A program made the position numbers and the translations under genes. From Lentisphaerota bacterium (GTDB lineage: Bacteria > Verrucomicrobiota > Kiritimatiellia > RFP12 > UBA1067): 6,360 nucleotides of DNA. Location of the stretch: the NCBI GenBank assembly GCA_022839525.1, contig JALHET010000120.1, positions 1 to 6,360 of the forward strand, given 5' to 3'. Of this stretch, positions 1 through 5,399 are shown one piece after another. Position 1 is the first letter of the stretch. Each line of letters opens with the position of its first letter. A model generated the notes under the pieces. It saw nothing but the letters and a program-made list of their open reading frames with translations, made no database searches and was not told the DNA's origin.

Positions 1-699
1 CACGTTGTTCTCAATGACGACCTTGCCTTGGCTCCATGAGCCGCGGATCGCGTAGTTGCCGCCATTGGCGAACGTGCAGTTGCGGATCGTCACGTTGCCA
101 AACCCATTGCCGAAGTAGATGAGCGGCTGGGCGACCGTCGCCACGTTCTTCGCATCACCGTTGATGCCCTGGCCCGGAGGATTGACAAGCATTCCCGTTT
201 CGACATCCTTGGGCTTGCCCTTCGTCGGGTGGTAGCCGTTCGAGAACCCGCGGTCGAAGACAATGCCGTCAATGGTGACGCCGCCGTCACCGGCGTTGAA
301 GGAACGGGGTTTGTTGGGGTCGCCGATAGACAGCAGGGCAAACGAGCGCGAGGTGCCGTTTTGCGCGGTGGTGGGCTGCACCATGGTGAGGTTCTTGAGC
401 ACGTCGCGGCTTGCGAAGTCGTCCGTATAACCGCCCATGATGTTGACCGGGATGGTCATTTTCAGAAATCCTTGGTCACTGGTGCCGAGGTAATTGCCCG
501 CGGCGACAAGGATCGTGTCGCCCGCCTGCGCCTTGTCCAGCGCGGCCTGCAGGTCGCGCCACGGCTTTTCCTTGCTGCCGTCCGCTTTGCGCACACTGCC
601 GCCGGTTGCGGCGGAGACGTGCAGGGTCGCGGCGTGAACGACCGTCGACGCGGACAGAATGAACGCGGCGGCGGAAACAAAAAGACGAGAGGTTTTCAT
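1..699 (-). CDS. Secreted right-handed beta-helix (DUF1565-like) protein, 5' part only
   Basis: The reading frame is open from an ATG at 699 down to the left edge, giving 233 residues with no stop, so the C-terminal part is missing. Residues 1-23 form a Sec signal peptide: K2 and R5, a hydrophobic core, and a VHA cleavage site before A24. Residues 40-71 read DGSKEKPW..L..AL..A.AGDTI.VAAGNY, the N-terminal cap typical of DUF1565/pectate-lyase-like parallel beta-helix proteins. Later stretches such as VTIDGIVFDRGF (141-152) and VTIRNCTFANGGNYAI (203-218) look like helix coils. The Shine-Dalgarno AAGGAG lies at 709-714 (complement), 9 bases before the ATG. Such proteins are exported and often bind or cleave polysaccharides or serve as surface structures. 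No catalytic residues can be assigned, so lyase activity is not claimed. The gene could also encode a much larger adhesin-like protein. Confidence 0.85.
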   Translation of the reverse strand, partial: MKTSRLFVSAAAFILSASTVVHAATLHVSAATGGSVRKADGSKEKPWRDLQAALDKAQAGDTILVAAGNYLGTSDQGFLKMTIPVNIMGGYTDDFASRDVLKNLTMVQPTTAQNGTSRSFALLSIGDPNKPRSFNAGDGGVTIDGIVFDRGFSNGYHPTKGKPKDVETGMLVNPPGQGINGDAKNVATVAQPLIYFGNGFGNVTIRNCTFANGGNYAIRGSWSQGKVVIENNV

Positions 700-730
700 C
701 GTGAGATACTCCTTTTTTGGTTTTTTTGAT

Positions 731-747
731 TTTGACAACGTTTCAAA
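731..747. repeat. Small inverted repeat in the beta-helix gene leader
   Basis: TTTGA at 731-735 and TCAAA at 743-747 are inverted around a 7-base centre that contains AACGTT. The dyad is 32-48 bases upstream of the beta-helix start codon, a plausible operator or 5'-UTR hairpin position. The arms are short, so chance is a real alternative. No convincing -35/-10 pair was found next to it. Confidence 0.25.
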
Positions 748-798
748 CAGAAATGGGATGTGAGTGGTTGGCGGCAGGGATATGCAAGTCGAGCGCAT

Positions 799-865
799 TT
801 TGGAGTGCGGTGACAAGAACCGCGTCACGCGCGGGGCGCGGCACCGCTTGCCGCCGCACTCCAAA
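799..865. repeat. REP-like palindromic intergenic element
   Basis: TTTGGAGTGCGG at 799-810 is a perfect 12-base inverse of CCGCACTCCAAA at 854-865. The 43-base GC-rich interior carries two further small stems: GTGAC 810-814 with GTCAC 824-828, and GCGGCA 838-843 with TGCCGC 849-854. The outer arms end 11 bases from the stop codon of the TMEM43-like gene (stop at 877-879). As RNA the element would form a long stem after that gene and before the beta-helix gene on the same strand. It could end or attenuate transcription, or protect the 3' end, but it lacks a clean U-tract. From memory, similar GGAGTGCGG palindromes are dispersed in PVC genomes; this was not checked here. Confidence 0.7.
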
Positions 866-876
866 CCATTTCAGAC

Positions 877-2091
877 TTACGAAGCGGCCTCCGCTGGTTT
901 AGCGTTCTTGGCCTTGGTTTTGAGCCAGACAACGCAGCCGACAGACGCGACCAGCAGCGGGATGCCGATCAGCGGACGGTAGGCGAGCCAGGCGATCGCG
1001 ATCCACAGGAGCGACCAGGCCAATCCGAAGAGGGTGCAGACCAGGCCGACGCCCGCACCGACGATGCTGCCTAAAATCGGGATGACCTTGGCGATCGCCT
1101 CCAAGATGCCGAAGATCGACTTCAGGCCGATGCACACACACAGCACGCCGACGAGCCGCAGGATCCACGTCAGCATGGCGTTCTCCTTGGCTGCACTGGC
1201 GAACATCTCCTCCGCACTCCGGACCCCGTCATCCAGACGCGAGACGGTCTTGCCATTTTTCGCCACGAATTTCACGAACGTCTTGCCGGAGACCTTGCCG
1301 ATGATGGAAACGTCATGCGGCGGCACCCAGGCAAACGACACGCGGAGATCGCCGATTGCCGGCGCACCGGGCGAGCGCCCGAAGTACACGGTGTTTCCGC
1401 TGACGTGAACCGGCGGCGTATTCGTCGAACTCAGGGCGCGAGGGAAGCGCGGATGCGCGGACATGCTCTTTGTCCACGCCTGAATCTGCCCGGGCGCGGG
1501 GTTGACATTCGCGTGCTCTGCCTGACCGATGTCCTCCACAAAGAACTGAGGCAGCGTGTAAGCGCCGAATGAGACGTTCTTCGCGTAGGACGTCTGCGCG
1601 TCAAACGTCATCCAGACGGTGTTGCGGTTCTGGTATTCGGGATCACGGAACGCGCCCGAATCCACCGGCTTGGATCGCCACCCCTTTTTGTACGTGTAGG
1701 TGGTCACCCGCTCCTCGCCGCCGCCCATCCTGTCGCGGGTTTCGGTGCGGGACTCTTCGACCCACTGGTAGTACTCCACGCTGCGGCGGAGCTGGATCGC
1801 CGTCTGTTTCACGCCGAATTCGGCATCTTCCAGAACGTCCTGCGTTTCCGCGCGGGCAGTGGCGTGGATCAGCTTGCCTTCGAGAGCGGGATCAAGCGTG
1901 GCGACCTGCTCGACCGGCACAACGGCTCCCTGCGCCTCGCCGAGCGCTTTCTTGGTTTTGACGAAGTTCCCTTCATTCCAGAACAGCAGCGCCGTGCCTC
2001 CGATAAACATGACAAACCCGCCGACCACGCCACCCAGCGCCCTCTTCAGACGGTCTCCGTATCCAGTCCGCGTCACTTCTGTATAGGCCAT
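877..2091 (-). CDS. TMEM43/LUMA-family membrane protein (DUF1625)
   Basis: The protein has 404 residues. It has one hydrophobic segment near the N-terminus (about 19-38, ending LLFW), a large hydrophilic domain (about 45-300), and a C-terminal block of about three to four membrane segments (about 307-328, 331-352, 353-371, 374-391). This matches the TMEM43 (LUMA) family layout, whose animal member sits in the inner nuclear membrane and ER. Family-like stretches are SVEYYQWVEE (104-113) and TYTYKKGWRSKPVDS (131-145), followed by a charged F/Y-rich section. The function of bacterial members is not known. The large domain probably faces the periplasm. The Shine-Dalgarno AAGGAG lies at 2097-2102 (complement), 5 bases from the ATG. 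It points the same way as the beta-helix gene, 177 bases apart, and is separated from it by a palindrome, so co-transcription is uncertain. Confidence 0.88.
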   Translation of the reverse strand: MAYTEVTRTGYGDRLKRALGGVVGGFVMFIGGTALLFWNEGNFVKTKKALGEAQGAVVPVEQVATLDPALEGKLIHATARAETQDVLEDAEFGVKQTAIQLRRSVEYYQWVEESRTETRDRMGGGEERVTTYTYKKGWRSKPVDSGAFRDPEYQNRNTVWMTFDAQTSYAKNVSFGAYTLPQFFVEDIGQAEHANVNPAPGQIQAWTKSMSAHPRFPRALSSTNTPPVHVSGNTVYFGRSPGAPAIGDLRVSFAWVPPHDVSIIGKVSGKTFVKFVAKNGKTVSRLDDGVRSAEEMFASAAKENAMLTWILRLVGVLCVCIGLKSIFGILEAIAKVIPILGSIVGAGVGLVCTLFGLAWSLLWIAIAWLAYRPLIGIPLLVASVGCVVWLKTKAKNAKPAEAAS

Positions 2092-2136
2092 TATTGCTCC
2101 TTATCATGCAGTTCCAAACACAAATCACTGATTATT

Positions 2137-2165
2137 ATTGTGGCATATTGCAAAATGCCTGTCAC
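2137..2165 (-). promoter_or_regulatory. Candidate promoter of the TMEM43-like gene with an operator-like dyad in the spacer
   Basis: On the minus strand, GTGACA (2160-2165) resembles a -35 box and CACAAT (2137-2142) a -10 box, with a 17-base spacer. Transcription would start near 2130, leaving a leader of about 38 bases. An 18-base near-perfect palindrome at 2142-2159 (plus strand GGCATATTGCAAAATGCC, one mismatched pair out of nine) fills the spacer almost exactly. This is a typical place for a repressor or MerR-type activator to bind. The boxes match the sigma-70 consensus only in part. Confidence 0.45.
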
Positions 2166-2272
2166 GCGGTATTTTGGCTGCGCCCAGAGGCAGGTGGTTT
2201 CAAGTGTCATGCTGGCCCGGTTTTTTCTCACGCGAAGGTATCGAGGACACTAAGGGAATTTTGGGTGTCTAC

Positions 2273-2302
2273 TTGAACGTTGAGCGTTGAAAGTTGAGCG
2301 TT
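2273..2302 (+). repeat. Heptamer array A (4 units + TT)
   Basis: Four 7-base units run in tandem (TTGAACG, TTGAGCG, TTGAAAG, TTGAGCG), closed by TT, 30 bases in all. It lies upstream of the lipoprotein gene. It is the near-perfect inverse of array B at 2857-2886. With flanks (2272-2304 against 2855-2887) the two match at 32 of 33 positions. Confidence 0.85.
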
Positions 2303-2419
2303 CTCATGTTCCGCGCTTGCCTTCATGGTTCTGTTTGGTGTAAAAAATAACCGTGCTCATCTGGCTTTACGCCGTGGCGGGTGCCAGGGACGATGCCAGA
2401 TCAGCACAACAATACACAG

Positions 2420-2425
2420 AAAGGA
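2420..2425 (+). promoter_or_regulatory. Ribosome binding site that decides the lipoprotein start
   Basis: AAAGGA lies 9 bases before the ATG at 2435. It favours that start over the in-frame ATG at 2381, which would put 18 polar residues in front of the lipoprotein signal and place this site inside the gene. Confidence 0.7.
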
Positions 2426-2434
2426 AACACACAC

Positions 2435-2839
2435 ATGACAAGAATCGTCCAGATGGCGATGGGTTTGGTGTTGGCGGTCGCGTTGACGGGCTGCCTGAAC
2501 ATCCCGGGCAAGGTTGACCTGACAAAGGCCGCCGCCGACGCGCAGGTGCTCAATGTGACGACCGGCGACGGAACGTTCGCGGACTACAAGGCGACCGGCT
2601 ACCACACGAGCACGGAAATCGGCATCGCTGTCGGTATTCCCGGCCTGAAGCTGCTTGAACTCTATCCGAAACAGGATAACACCCAGCAGATGACCCAGAT
2701 CGCCAAAGACGCTAAGGCAGGCGGTGCGAATGCGGTGATCAATGCGCAGCCGCCCAAAGAGATGTATCTGGGCTTCCCGTTCTTCTTCATCGGTCTGTAT
2801 ATCGACCAGGCCGCTGGAACGGGCATCAAGACGAAGTAA
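2435..2839 (+). CDS. Small lipoprotein of unknown function
   Basis: The protein has 134 residues. Residues 1-20 are a lipoprotein signal: R3, a hydrophobic core, and the lipobox L17-T18-G19-C20. The mature chain of 115 residues would be lipid-anchored at C20. L21-N22 follow the cysteine, so there is no Asp retention signal at +2. The mature part has an AAADAQVLNVTTGDG start, a middle Gly/Ile-rich strand (about 70-80), and an AKDAKAGGANAVINAQ stretch (about 89-104). That last stretch recalls the 'GA(D/N)AVI' helix-strand of small lipoprotein and YbjQ-like folds. This resemblance is weak and no family is assigned. The C-terminal region is aromatic and hydrophobic (FPFFFIGLY, about 113-121). The gene stands alone and is bracketed by inverted heptamer arrays. 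Confidence 0.85.
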   Translation: MTRIVQMAMGLVLAVALTGCLNIPGKVDLTKAAADAQVLNVTTGDGTFADYKATGYHTSTEIGIAVGIPGLKLLELYPKQDNTQQMTQIAKDAKAGGANAVINAQPPKEMYLGFPFFFIGLYIDQAAGTGIKTK

Positions 2840-2856
2840 CATTTAAAATAAGGAAG

Positions 2857-2886
2857 AACGCTCAACGTTCAACGCTCAACGTTCAA
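2857..2886 (-). repeat. Heptamer array B (4 units + TT)
   Basis: Read on the minus strand it is TTGAACG, TTGAGCG, TTGAACG, TTGAGCG, TT. It begins 17 bases after the lipoprotein stop. It is the inverse of array A across the gene. Its part 2864-2886 is also a perfect 23-base inverse of 2977-2999 in array D. Confidence 0.85.
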
Positions 2887-2941
2887 GCGGGGGAGTTTGT
2901 GAATGAATTCCACCCCCCCGATAGGCTGTATGTGAGGCCTA

Positions 2942-2955
2942 AACGTTGAACGTTG
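2942..2955 (+). repeat. Short heptamer array C (2 units)
   Basis: AACGTTG occurs twice in direct tandem, a minimal copy of the same 7-base unit. It lies in the loop of the larger inverted repeat, 14 bases before array D. Confidence 0.6.
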
Positions 2956-2969
2956 TCTCGGGGTTTTAC

Positions 2970-2999
2970 TTGAGAGTTGAACGTTGAGCGTTGAACGTT
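2970..2999 (+). repeat. Heptamer array D (4 units + TT)
   Basis: The units are TTGAGAG, TTGAACG, TTGAGCG, TTGAACG, then TT, 30 bases in all. Like array A it is preceded by C. It has the same number of units as A and B but is offset in unit order, so it is not a simple copy of either. Confidence 0.85.
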
Positions 3000-3052
3000 A
3001 TCAACGGCCAAGAATTAGAGTTGTTTATGCCTGACCGAACCTTTTTGCCGAG

Positions 3053-3078
3053 CCGAACATCGAACGCCGAACGTTGAA
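3053..3078 (+). repeat. Degenerate heptamer array E
   Basis: Units CCGAACA, TCGAACG, CCGAACG and TTGAA keep the 7-base period with more divergence. The array ends 9 bases before the Shine-Dalgarno GGGGAG of the oxidoreductase gene, so it would lie in the mRNA leader. Confidence 0.6.
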
Positions 3079-3099
3079 GTCGCCGACGGGGAGAACACG

Positions 3100-4491
3100 A
3101 TGAGGCAGGCACGGAGAGAATTTTTGAGGGCGGCGGTGCTGGGCGCAGGCGCGGCGTTGTCGGGTGGCTGCCTGGGGCTTGCGCACGGCGGGGCGCGCCG
3201 TAAAGATGCGGTGGAACGGCTGAAGGTGGCCGTGATCGGTGTGGGCGGCTGCGGGCAGGCGGATGTGCGGGCGGTGTGCGGGGCGGGCGAGGAACTCGTG
3301 GCGTTGTGCGACGTGGATGAGGGCGTGCTGCTCGCCGGGCGCGAACAGGTGTCGCGGCAGTATCCTGCGGTGAGGCTTTACAAGGATTTCCGGGTGCTGC
3401 TGGACGCCGAGAAAGGTGTGGATGCGGTTTTCATCGCCACGCCCGACCACGGGCACGCGGTGCAGGCCGCGTGGGCGATGGCGCGCGGCTGCCACGTGTA
3501 CATCGAGCCGCCGCTGGCGCGGACGCTCGGCGAGGTGCGGGTGTTGCGGGAACAGGCGCGGCGGCACAACGTGACGGTACAGTTGGGGAACCAGGGGAGC
3601 GCAAAGGCGGAGTTCCGCCGGGCGCTGGAAGTCCTGACCGCCGGGGTGATCGGCGAAGTGGACGAAATCCACGTTTGGACGAACCGGCCCGTCTGGCCGC
3701 AAGGGATCAACCGTCCCGACGGCAGCGACCCGGTGCCGGCCGGACTGGACTGGGACCTGTGGCTGGGCGGCGCGCCGGCGCGGCCTTTCAAGAACAAGGT
3801 GTACCACCGGTTCAACTGGCGCGGCTGGCACGATTTCGGTACGGGCGCGTTGGGGGACGCGGGAAGCCACCTGCTGAACCTGCCGTTCCGCGCTCTGGCG
3901 CTGGAGGCTCCCGTCGCGGTTGAGGAGGACGGGATCACAGAGCGTTTCGCGGAAACGTATGCGAAGGCCAGCACGGTCCGGTTCGAGTTCGCGCCACACA
4001 AGCGGAAAACCCGGTTGACGGCGGTCTGGTACGACGGCGGCACCAAGCCCGGTCCGGAGGTGATGCCGCAGGTGACAGCGGCCTTCGGGCGGGTTCCGGA
4101 CGCGGGCTGTCTGCTGGTCGGCAAGAAAGGCGCGTGGTTTGTCGCGGATGGGTTCGGTACGCGCCACTACCTTGCGGTGCAGGGGGAGGAACGCGTCAGG
4201 GACTTCGAGAAACATGAGGCGTGTGAGGCGGCCCCCCTGGTCTTCCCGCGCGTGAAAAGCCAGCAGCAGGAGTTTCTCGATGCGGTGCGGAGCGGGAACC
4301 GTCCGTTTTCGGACTTGCCCCATGCCGCCCCGCTGACGGAAACCGTTCTGGCGGGTTGCGCCGCGCAGCGGGTGCCGGGACGCCTGGAGTGGAGCAGCCC
4401 CAAGGGGCGTTTCACGAACAATGCAGAGGCGGGACGCCTGATCGCGCCGGGCTACCGGCGGGGCTGGTCGGTGGAGAACATCGGAAAATAA
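3100..4491 (+). CDS. Tat-exported Gfo/Idh/MocA-family oxidoreductase with altered EKP motif
   Basis: The protein has 463 residues. The family uses NAD(P) to oxidise or reduce sugars and related compounds. The N-terminus is a twin-arginine signal (A4-R5-R6-E7-F8-L9, then an Ala/Gly-rich core). It ends at SGGC24, a possible lipoprotein attachment site with a non-standard -3 residue. The Rossmann fold starts at LKVAVIGVGGCG (41-52, GxGxxG), with D71 at the end of beta-2 and DAVFIATPDHGHA at 108-120. The usual catalytic E-K-P reads E136-P137-P138, so the lysine is absent. The C-terminal domain has the planctomycete-type stretch LDWDLWLG, RGWHDFGTGALGDAGSH257LLN260. The histidine is kept, but the usual aspartate three residues later is Asn. 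GGGGAG (3088-3093) lies 6 bases before the ATG. Substrate unknown. The changes suggest altered chemistry or loss of activity. Confidence 0.9.
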   Translation: MRQARREFLRAAVLGAGAALSGGCLGLAHGGARRKDAVERLKVAVIGVGGCGQADVRAVCGAGEELVALCDVDEGVLLAGREQVSRQYPAVRLYKDFRVLLDAEKGVDAVFIATPDHGHAVQAAWAMARGCHVYIEPPLARTLGEVRVLREQARRHNVTVQLGNQGSAKAEFRRALEVLTAGVIGEVDEIHVWTNRPVWPQGINRPDGSDPVPAGLDWDLWLGGAPARPFKNKVYHRFNWRGWHDFGTGALGDAGSHLLNLPFRALALEAPVAVEEDGITERFAETYAKASTVRFEFAPHKRKTRLTAVWYDGGTKPGPEVMPQVTAAFGRVPDAGCLLVGKKGAWFVADGFGTRHYLAVQGEERVRDFEKHEACEAAPLVFPRVKSQQQEFLDAVRSGNRPFSDLPHAAPLTETVLAGCAAQRVPGRLEWSSPKGRFTNNAEAGRLIAPGYRRGWSVENIGK

Positions 4492-4505
4492 GGACAAGCC
4501 CTCCG

Positions 4506-4518
4506 CCCGCAGAGCGGG
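4506..4518 (+). other. Small GC hairpin after the oxidoreductase gene
   Basis: CCCGC (4506-4510) and GCGGG (4514-4518) form a 5-base stem with an AGA loop, 15 bases after the stop codon. It has no U-tract, so it may slow or protect rather than terminate. Chance is possible. Confidence 0.3.
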
Positions 4519-4540
4519 AATAAACGGAGAATGCAATTTC

Positions 4541-4596
4541 TTGAACGGTGGGTTGAGCGTTCAAACGCTCAACGCCCAACGCTCAACATTCAACTT
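4541..4596. repeat. Heptamer array F with palindromic head
   Basis: On the minus strand, 4564-4593 reads TTGAATG, TTGAGCG, TTGGGCG, TTGAGCG, TT: again four units plus TT. To its left are plus-oriented units TTGAACG (4541-4547) and TTGAGCG (4553-4559). GTTGAGCGTT (4552-4561) is a perfect inverse of AACGCTCAAC (4564-4573) with only 2 bases between. The region ends 6 bases before the Shine-Dalgarno of the AOX-like gene, so it would form part of that mRNA leader. Confidence 0.8.
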
Positions 4597-4602
4597 ATGG
4601 AC

Positions 4603-4609
4603 GAGGAGG
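4603..4609 (+). promoter_or_regulatory. Ribosome binding site that decides a GTG start
   Basis: GAGGAGG lies 6 bases before GTG at 4616, the best Shine-Dalgarno in the leader. The in-frame alternative TTG at 4541 would translate the heptamer array into 25 extra residues and has no comparable site. ATG at 4637 is the next in-frame choice but has no site as good. Confidence 0.7.
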
Positions 4610-4615
4610 CGGCCT

Positions 4616-5305
4616 GTGACGGAAGACGTGTATACGATGGGCAAGGAACTGGATCTCAAGGCGGAGCAGGCCCGGACGCTGGCCACGCCAAAACTGCCGG
4701 CGAATCTGGCGCTGAAAGGGATGTTCCTGACGTTCGACATCCTCTACGGCAAAGGGAGGTCGCTTCCCAAGGTCATGGTGCTGGAAATCCTGGCCCGGTA
4801 TCCCTACTGGGCGTGGGAGAACGGCGCCTACGCGCTGCTGTCGAAATGGCATTGCGGCACGAAACCGGTGCCGCGCGAAAAAATCGAGGTGGCGCTGCGG
4901 CACATCCGAATGGGGCGCGAGTCGCAGGATAACGAGCAGTGGCACATGCTGCTGTGGATGGACCTCTGCCACCAGAAAGGGATCAGGCTCTCGTGGTTCA
5001 GGCATTTCCTGCTGCCGCGCCACATGACGCTCGTTTACTTTTACATGACGCGCATCATGTACCGGATCAAACCGGAGTGGTTGTTCGCCATGAACGCGGC
5101 CTTCGAATCGCACGCGGAGCACGAGTACATGCTGTTCGCTCAGGAGCACCCGGAGTTTGAGAACGAGCCGGTGGACTCGCCCTGGTTCGCGCACTACCCG
5201 CGGCAGAAGACGCTGGCGGATCTCGTGCGGCGCGTGGGGCTGGATGAGCGCGACCACATGAACCATTCGCTGGACGAGATCAGGCGCCTGAAAGCAAACG
5301 CCTGA
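4616..5305 (+). CDS. Alternative oxidase-like di-iron protein
   Basis: The protein has 229 residues from a GTG start, a usual size for bacterial alternative oxidase (AOX, ubiquinol oxidase). AOX is a membrane-surface di-iron enzyme that passes electrons from quinol to oxygen without pumping protons. All six expected ligands appear in order: E57 in VLEILARYP (compare LETVA), E107 and H110 in NEQWHM (compare NERMH), E164 in FESHAEHEY, and E211 and H214 in LDERDHMNH (compare ADEAHHRDVNH). Y171 lies seven residues after E164, like the catalytic tyrosine of AOX. The hydrophobic stretch around 125-148 would fit membrane-facing helices. Overall similarity away from the motifs looks low, so a divergent branch is likely. 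No respiratory gene is next to it. It follows the oxidoreductase by 124 bases. An unrelated ferritin-like di-iron enzyme is the main alternative. Confidence 0.8.
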   Translation: MTEDVYTMGKELDLKAEQARTLATPKLPANLALKGMFLTFDILYGKGRSLPKVMVLEILARYPYWAWENGAYALLSKWHCGTKPVPREKIEVALRHIRMGRESQDNEQWHMLLWMDLCHQKGIRLSWFRHFLLPRHMTLVYFYMTRIMYRIKPEWLFAMNAAFESHAEHEYMLFAQEHPEFENEPVDSPWFAHYPRQKTLADLVRRVGLDERDHMNHSLDEIRRLKANA

Positions 5306-5344
5306 CGATCACGCGGCGGACGCTGTTTTTTGGAAAAATCGTCT

Positions 5345-5372
5345 TTGACGCCGTACCCGTTTTTGATACATT
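5345..5372 (+). promoter_or_regulatory. Promoter of the tRNA-Gly gene
   Basis: TTGACG (5345-5350) and TACATT (5367-5372) are separated by 16 bases. TG at 5364-5365 makes an extended -10 (TGATACATT). Transcription would start near 5380, about 20 bases before the mature tRNA. A T-rich stretch follows. Confidence 0.55.
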
Positions 5373-5399
5373 AATAACGTTACTTTTTCTGCTTTTCAC

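Larger units (their letters stand above)
2092..2434. other. Divergent intergenic region
   Basis: This 343-base gap separates the minus-strand TMEM43-like gene from the plus-strand lipoprotein gene. Reading rightwards it holds the minus-strand Shine-Dalgarno, the candidate promoter with dyad (2137-2165), a stretch with no recognised gene (2166-2271), a heptamer array (2273-2302), and a possible weak plus-strand promoter. For that promoter, TTGCCT (2317-2322) and TAAAAA (2341-2346) are 18 bases apart. The lipoprotein ribosome binding site follows. AGTGTC (2203-2208) and GACACT (2246-2251) form a distant 6-base inverted pair of doubtful meaning. No convincing coding frame was seen. Confidence 0.6.
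2864..2999. repeat. Long inverted repeat between the lipoprotein and oxidoreductase genes
   Basis: The arms 2864-2886 and 2977-2999 are perfect 23-base inverses made of heptamer units, 90 bases apart. A nested 6-base stem, CGGGGG (2888-2893) with CCCCCG (2915-2920), lies inside. If transcribed, the region could fold into a large hairpin after the lipoprotein gene. There is no U-tract after the right arm, so a classical intrinsic terminator is not supported. Confidence 0.65.

Noticed and set aside
229..729. Plus-strand open frame of 166 residues
   Set aside because: Antisense to the beta-helix gene, whose signal peptide and cap motif are convincing.
2203..2251. AGTGTC/GACACT inverted pair
   Set aside because: Only six bases with a 37-base gap; expected by chance in a window of this size.
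2357..2842. Minus-strand open frame of 161 residues
   Set aside because: Antisense to the lipoprotein gene with its lipobox and ribosome binding site.
2273..3078. CRISPR array
   Set aside because: The repeats are 7-base tandem units without unique spacers, occur in both orientations, and no cas gene is present.
3025..4536. Minus-strand open frame of 503 residues
   Set aside because: It is antisense to the oxidoreductase, which has clear family motifs. The product is Arg/Pro/His-rich with no motifs, as expected from a GC-rich shadow frame.
4541..4615. N-terminal extension of the AOX-like protein from TTG at 4541
   Set aside because: It would translate the heptamer repeat, lacks a good Shine-Dalgarno, and ignores GAGGAGG placed correctly for GTG at 4616.
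4595..5266. Minus-strand open frame of 223 residues opposite the AOX-like gene
   Set aside because: Low-complexity Arg/Pro/His-rich product, no ribosome binding site, and the plus strand carries all AOX ligands.
5306..5345. Intrinsic terminator after the AOX-like gene
   Set aside because: A T-run (GCTGTTTTTTGG) follows GC-rich sequence, but no stable stem directly before it could be drawn.
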